Below, in pieces: positions 6,382 to 9,791 of a stretch of 9,791 bases of DNA (the first letter of the stretch is position 1; every line of letters starts with the position of its first letter). The notes below the pieces were generated by a model. The model searched no databases. It was given only the letters and a program-made list of their open reading frames with translations, and was not told the DNA's origin. The DNA is from Planctomycetota bacterium (lineage in GTDB: Bacteria > Planctomycetota > Planctomycetia > Pirellulales > Pirellulaceae). The position numbers were made by a program, and so were the translations under genes. The DNA lies in NCBI GenBank assembly GCA_026692885.1, contig JAPLNJ010001172.1, positions 1 through 9,791 on the forward strand, read 5' to 3'.

Positions 6382-7329
6382 ATGTGCACACGTCATCGCG
6401 ACCGCCGAGAATTCCTGGTAGGCATGGGACTGAGCGCTGCGACGCTGCTCTGGAGCGGAAAGCTCCAGGCCGCAGACACACAGGGCAAGGAAGGACCCCA
6501 CGTGGCGATCAACCAATGGTCCGTCGGCGCGATGCGCGGTCGCGACAAGCAGCGGCCGGGAATGTCGCTGGATGAGGAACTGGCCGGACTGGCCGCCTGC
6601 GGGATTAACGGGCTGGAACCGGGGCTCCAAACGCCCGAACAGGCCGAAGCGTTGGCCTCGAAATTGGCGAAACACGGCCTCGAAATGCGTTCCGTCTACA
6701 CCGGCAGCGAGTTGCTCGATCCCGCCGCCGCAGAGAAGGAGATCGAGCGGATTCTCGCCCTTGCGAAGCATGTAAAGGCCGTCGGGACAAAAGTCATCGT
6801 CACCAACCCGAGCCCGCTGCCGAACCGTCGCGGGAAGACTGACGCACAGTTGCAGGCCCAGGCTGCGGGCCTGAATCGGCTGGGGCGGGAACTGGCCGCT
6901 CTGGGCTTGACCCTGGCGTACCACAATCATGACGTCGAGCTGGAGCACGCGGCGCGCGAATTCCATCACATGCTGCTCGCGACCGAGCCGGGTTGTCTGT
7001 CCCTGTGCCTGGACGCACACTGGGTCTATCGCGGTGCCGGTCATTCGCAGGTGGCCTTGTTCGACGTCGTGAAACTCTACGGCCAGCGGGTCGCCGAATT
7101 GCACTTGCGCCAGTCGCAGGGCAATGTCTGGAGCGAGACTTTCGGCGAGGGGGACATCGATTATCGGGCCTTGTGGAAGACGCTTGCTGGAAACGAGGTC
7201 GAGCCGCTGCTGGTCTTGGAGCAGGGCCCGGAGCACGGGACGCCCCAGACAATCGAGATCGCCGAGGCCCATCGCGGCAGTTGCCGCTACGCGCGCGCGA
7301 TATTCTCCTCTCGCACGCCGATCGCGTGA
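6382..7329 (+). CDS. Tat-exported sugar phosphate isomerase/epimerase-like protein (xylose isomerase-like TIM barrel)
   Basis: 315 aa. Residues 6-30 are a Tat leader (DRREFLVGMG, hydrophobic stretch, then LQAAD), so the protein is probably exported folded. The rest fits the AP-endonuclease-2/IolE-like TIM barrel. The first strand is HVAINQWSV (40-48), followed by GLEPG (77-81). YHNH is at 180-183 with Glu187 nearby, and LCLDAHW at 208-214 supplies Asp211 and His213. ELHLRQS at 239-245 supplies His241, FGEGDIDYRAL covers 254-264, and LVLEQG at 277-282 supplies Glu280. These acidic and His residues at strand ends are where the family binds a divalent metal for ketose isomerisation or epimerisation. 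The substrate cannot be read from sequence; polyol or inositol-type sugars are typical. The length is normal and the gene intact. Its stop is 5 bp from the stop of a truncated SDR on the other strand. Confidence 0.82.
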   Translation: MCTRHRDRREFLVGMGLSAATLLWSGKLQAADTQGKEGPHVAINQWSVGAMRGRDKQRPGMSLDEELAGLAACGINGLEPGLQTPEQAEALASKLAKHGLEMRSVYTGSELLDPAAAEKEIERILALAKHVKAVGTKVIVTNPSPLPNRRGKTDAQLQAQAAGLNRLGRELAALGLTLAYHNHDVELEHAAREFHHMLLATEPGCLSLCLDAHWVYRGAGHSQVALFDVVKLYGQRVAELHLRQSQGNVWSETFGEGDIDYRALWKTLAGNEVEPLLVLEQGPEHGTPQTIEIAEAHRGSCRYARAIFSSRTPIA

Positions 7330-7334
7330 TTGGC

Positions 7335-7568
7335 CTAACGCAGGAACCGACCGCCGTTGATGTCGAACAACGCGCCGTTGATGAATCGCGCCGCATCACT
7401 GACGAGAAATAGCACCGCCGAGGCAACTTCTTCGGCCGTGCCGTTACGGCCCAAGGGCGTCTCGGTGCGATACTGCTGCATTCGCTCGGGCGTCGAGAAG
7501 ACTTCGTGATGACGGGTCTCGATCACACCCGGCATGATGGCGTTGGTGCGGACGGCAGAGATGCGCCG
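7335..7568 (-). pseudogene. Short-chain dehydrogenase/reductase, C-terminal fragment only
   Basis: Reading from about 7568 down to the TAG at 7335 gives an SDR C-terminus of about 75 residues. It has TNAIMPGVIET (the usual VNAIxPGxIxT after the catalytic region), PLGRNGTAEEVASAVLFLVS, and INGALFDINGG near the end. The Rossmann GxxxGxG, NNAG and YxxxK parts (normally about 170-180 residues upstream) are absent. The open stretch begins 1-4 bp after the stop of the HzsA-like pseudogene, so the 5' part was lost at a junction near 7565-7570. A 66-aa product could in theory start at the ATG at 7535 but would lack cofactor and active sites. The ancestor probably worked in sugar or polyol oxidation beside the convergent isomerase (inference). 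Confidence 0.7.
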
Positions 7569-7569
7569 G

Positions 7570-9269
7570 CTACTCCAGCGTGGGGCGGACGACTTCGCCG
7601 CGGAGTTGGGCCTCGCCGCCCTCCTTCTCGTAGACGCCGTAGAACATCGAACACGAATCGAGCCATACGGTCAGGCGATGCAGATCTTCGGGCGTCAGCT
7701 TGACGTCATAATGACCCTTGGTCAGCAGCTCGTACAGCTTCGACGCGCGGGCCCCGAACTCGCCGGGCGTTGTCCGGTGGGTCCGGCCGCCGGCGCCGCC
7801 GTAGGCGTAGAAGCCGAACCGGGGCGCGAGGCTGACGTAGGAGGTGGAGTAGGTGGAGTAGGTGGTGTTCAGGTCCATGTATGCCCGGCCCACGACTTGC
7901 ATCGGCTCGGCGTCCAGGCGAAGGCACTTGTCGGGGTTCTTCGCGTGGCACTCGGTGCAGTGCTTGTTCAGCACAGGCTGGACCAGCCTCGCGTAACTGA
8001 AGGGGTTCGTGCCGTCCACGTCCGGCGCGAGCCGCGACGGCGGGCGCCGCGTTGCCAGCGGCTCGACCATGCCGGCACGGGGCGCGCGGAGCTTCGGCTC
8101 GTGGCAGTCCTGGCAAGTGCGCGTTTCGCCGGCTTGGAAGTGCGTCCCCGAACGCATGGACTGCAAGGCCAGTCCCTGCTCGTCGAGGGCCTGGAAGAAG
8201 ACCTCCTTGTCGGCGGGGACCACGAAATGCGAGCTGCCGTCGGACTCGACCGGCACCGTGCCCAGCACGGCCCGGCCCGTGTTGACCGAACCCGTCCCCG
8301 GCACTTGGATGCCGTTGTTACGGACCGCCGGGGCCACGGACAACGGCAGGATCTGCCACACGCGCAGTTGCCGTGAATGGGCCGCGGATCGCAGCCGTCG
8401 GCCGAGGTGATCCAGGGCATGTGGGCCGCGGAGAAATGGCGATCCACGTAGTCCCACCGGGTCCAGGCGATGCGCCCGTCGTGCGTTACGCTCGGATGCC
8501 ATTCGTTGGTCTCGTGCGGGCTAAGGCAGCGGATGTCGGCCCCGTCCCTGGCCATATCGTACAGCGTGTACGTCGGGCAGACGCGGCCGCAACGCAGGTA
8601 ACCGCCTCGCCGCTCGGAGACAAACGCGATCCGGCCGCTGGGCAGCCACCGCGGGTCGAAGTCGTTCCAGGTCCCGTCCGTCAGCCGGATCAGATTCGAC
8701 CCGTCCACGTTCACCTGGAAGTCTGAGCGGCCACCTGGTCAAACCAGGCACGGTTCTGCAAGTCATTGAACAGGGCGGCGAATTGCTCTTCCCATTCGCT
8801 TTCCAGGGAAACGTTAGGCCGTTGATCGAGGAACTCGGCCATTCCGGTCAGTGCCCGCAGCAACGTGCGCCGCACCGCACAGTTCGCGCTGCAGCACGTC
8901 GTCGGTCCCGGCAATCCGCGGCAGCGCCCGCAGGATCCAGCGTTCGAAGTGTGGGTTGTGGTTGGCCTGCAGGAACCAGTCCAGGTAGCGGTCGCCCGGG
9001 AGGTCTTGCCGGAACCATGTGGCGTGGACGGGCCAGTCGGCCTGCATCCTGGCCCAGACAGCGGCCAGGGGCGTCGAGGCTACGTACCCCTCCTTCTGAT
9101 CCTTGGCCCATGCCGCGCAGTTGTTGCGCGTGGCGATCATCGTTTCGGCCCAGCTCGCCTGCTTCGCGTACGCCTGAGGCGGATCCAGCGGCTTGGACTC
9201 TGCCGCCCTGCCAGACGCCTGCAACGCCAAAGCCAACAACACGAACGTCACGCGCCACGCGAATGACAT
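7570..9269 (-). pseudogene. HzsA-like secreted PD40-propeller/c-type cytochrome protein, broken by frameshifts and deletions
   Basis: Domains run in the expected order but in changing frames. The start is ATG 9269-9267 behind GGAGG (9278-9282), with a signal peptide (FVLLALALQASGRA) and a helical N-terminus (WAETMIATRNN, DRYLDWFLQAN). The frame shifts at about 8865-8885. The next frame ends at TGA 8711-8713 (plus coordinates). The propeller part resumes as NVDGSNLIRLTDG, with PRWLPSGRIAFVSERRGGYL and EWHPSVTHDGRIAWTRWDYV. Near 8363-8374 IHGN jumps into another frame at LRVWQILPLSV; by recollection of the family well over 100 residues are missing there. The C-terminal part is continuous to TAG 7570: GTVPVESDGS, two CxxCH heme sites (CQDCH at 8101-8115, CTECH at 7945-7959), YARLVQPVLNKHC, TVWLDSCSMFYGVYEKEGG and a normal end RGEVVRPTLE. 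It is called HzsA-related from planctomycete homologues and is not evidence for hydrazine synthesis. Confidence 0.75.
7843..7865. repeat. 9-bp tandem repeat inside the HzsA-like pseudogene
   Basis: GGTGGAGTA occurs twice in tandem (7843-7851 and 7852-7860), followed by a partial third copy. On the coding strand it gives the run TYSTYSTSY. The unit is a multiple of three, so it does not shift the frame. Confidence 0.7.
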
Positions 9270-9277
9270 GCGAGGAT

Positions 9278-9282
9278 CCTCC
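9278..9282 (-). promoter_or_regulatory. Ribosome binding site of the HzsA-like pseudogene
   Basis: GGAGG on the minus strand lies 8 nt before ATG 9269-9267. It favours this start over the longer frame from 9350, whose extra residues precede the signal peptide. Its preservation suggests the decay is recent. Confidence 0.55.
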
Positions 9283-9389
9283 AAAGAACGTGTGAACGGG
9301 AAACGCTGGGGCCGGGATTTCTCCGATTCTAGCCTGCAGCAGAGAGACAAGGGAACACCTGGCAGACCCTACGGGATTGTGGCAATGAA

Positions 9390-9545
9390 GTCCGGGTCGT
9401 GGCCCCCATCGTCTCCGGCTGGTGGCGCCCGTGACGATCAGGGACACCGCAGTGCCGCAGGCTTCTCGCGATCACGTCGGCCTGCGGCGGCTCGATGAAG
9501 GCGACGACCTTCGTCTGGCCAACATGCCGAGGGTCAGCGGAAGCG
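9390..9545 (-). pseudogene. Remnant resembling the C-terminus of an IS91-type transposase
   Basis: On the minus strand about 9530-9455 reads TKVVAFIEPPQADVI followed by ARSLRHCG. This resembles the KVVAFIEPPQ...ILRHCGLW segment that I associate with the C-terminal end of IS91-family transposases. After HCG the frame appears to shift; another frame then reads SSRAPPAGDDGGHDPD, again like the tail of that family. No catalytic HUH or Tyr region is present. The family name is from memory and is the uncertain part; the frameshifted, fragmentary state is seen directly. Confidence 0.4.
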
Positions 9546-9628
9546 TGCCGACCTGTCTGTTCGGACACGGCTTGGTGCGCAGGCCCGTCACATTGACCAA
9601 CCCAGCGAAGCCAGACGATCGGGCCGTG

Positions 9629-9791
9629 GGCCTTGATCGTAAGGTTGCGTACTGCGGTCCGTGCTGGCCACGGTCCGGGTGGCTGGCGGCTGAGCCTAAG
9701 CGAAGCCCCAGTGCCCGGTTTCTGGGGCATCGCTGCACTCTGCCCCAGTCACCCTGACCCCCTGCTGCTAGCGTTTTGCGCCACCTTATGA
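9629..9791. repeat. Outer inverted-repeat element, copy 2, running off the window
   Basis: It begins GGCCTTGATCGTAAGG (one mismatch to 5727-5747 over 21 bp) and ends with the 23-bp repeat at 9764-9786 followed by TATGA, where the window stops. From copy 1 the missing bases should be TCAAGGC. The core differs from copy 1. Here it is a stem GGGTGGCTGG (9677-9686) with CCAGTCACCC (9745-9754), plus CTGGGGCA (9722-9729) with TGCCCCAG (9741-9748). It is in the same orientation as copy 1. Confidence 0.7.

Noticed and set aside
6067..7272. Minus-strand ORF (401 aa) opposite the TIM barrel
   Set aside because: The opposite frame has a Tat leader and metal-site motifs; this one has neither, and it crosses the start of the real gene.
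7534..8376. Plus-strand ORF (280 aa) over the HzsA-like C-terminus
   Set aside because: The minus frame carries two CxxCH motifs and family sequence to a natural end. The plus frame is low-complexity Val/Gly/Arg.
7570..9269. Hydrazine synthase and an anammox lifestyle
   Set aside because: HzsA-like PD40/CxxCH proteins are widespread in non-anammox planctomycetes, HzsB/HzsC are absent, and the gene is broken.
9326..9355. Possible promoter for the HzsA-like gene: TAGAAT (minus strand, 9326-9331) with TTGTCT or TTCCCT upstream
   Set aside because: TTGTCT gives a 13-nt spacer, too short, and TTCCCT is a weak match. Not enough to claim a promoter.
1..9791. CRISPR array, tRNA or rRNA
   Set aside because: No regularly spaced direct repeats, and no cloverleaf or rRNA-like segment was recognised on either strand by eye.

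Overview
The window looks like a piece of a high-GC planctomycete chromosome (Planctomycetota, probably Pirellulales-like or an uncultured relative). This is judged from gene content, not a taxonomic search. The clues are many secreted proteins with Sec or Tat leaders, a caspase-fold protein without its cysteine, a choice-of-anchor-X/BNR protein, a Tat-exported sugar isomerase-like TIM barrel, a remnant of the HzsA-like (PD40 plus CxxCH) family, and GC-rich hairpin repeats between genes.

Left half (7-5495, + strand): four tightly packed genes, all with N-terminal signal peptides. They encode a caspase/legumain-fold protein that keeps the His motif but has Gly where the Cys should be, a large Asp-box (BNR) propeller protein with a choice-of-anchor-X segment and a C-terminal jelly-roll-like domain, a TPR protein with two copies of a GPAGxDGKxG motif, and a small orphan secreted protein. 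Genes 1 and 2 overlap as TGATG. Genes 3 and 4 are 8 bp apart. Genes 2 and 3 are separated by 112 bp that holds a double palindrome. The set reads as one transcription unit for an exported, probably protein-protein-interacting assembly of unknown role. It is the best candidate here for something undescribed.

Middle (about 5496-6381): no convincing intact gene. It holds a nested repeat. An outer element with ends reading GCCTTGATCAT (5728-6000) carries a 28-bp-arm hairpin and is interrupted by a 148-bp element with perfect 22-bp terminal inverted repeats (5841-5988). A possible degraded minus-strand coding remnant follows (6072-6340).

Right half (6382-9791): one intact gene, a Tat-leader xylose-isomerase-like TIM barrel, faces a graveyard on the minus strand. 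The remnants are a 5'-truncated short-chain dehydrogenase, an HzsA-like cytochrome/propeller pseudogene with at least three lesions, and a scrap resembling the C-terminus of an IS91-type transposase. A second copy of the outer repeat starts at 9629 and runs off the window end. The block 6001-9628 is therefore bracketed by two copies of the same repeat in direct orientation, which may explain its decay. No tRNA, rRNA, CRISPR array or phage gene was recognised.
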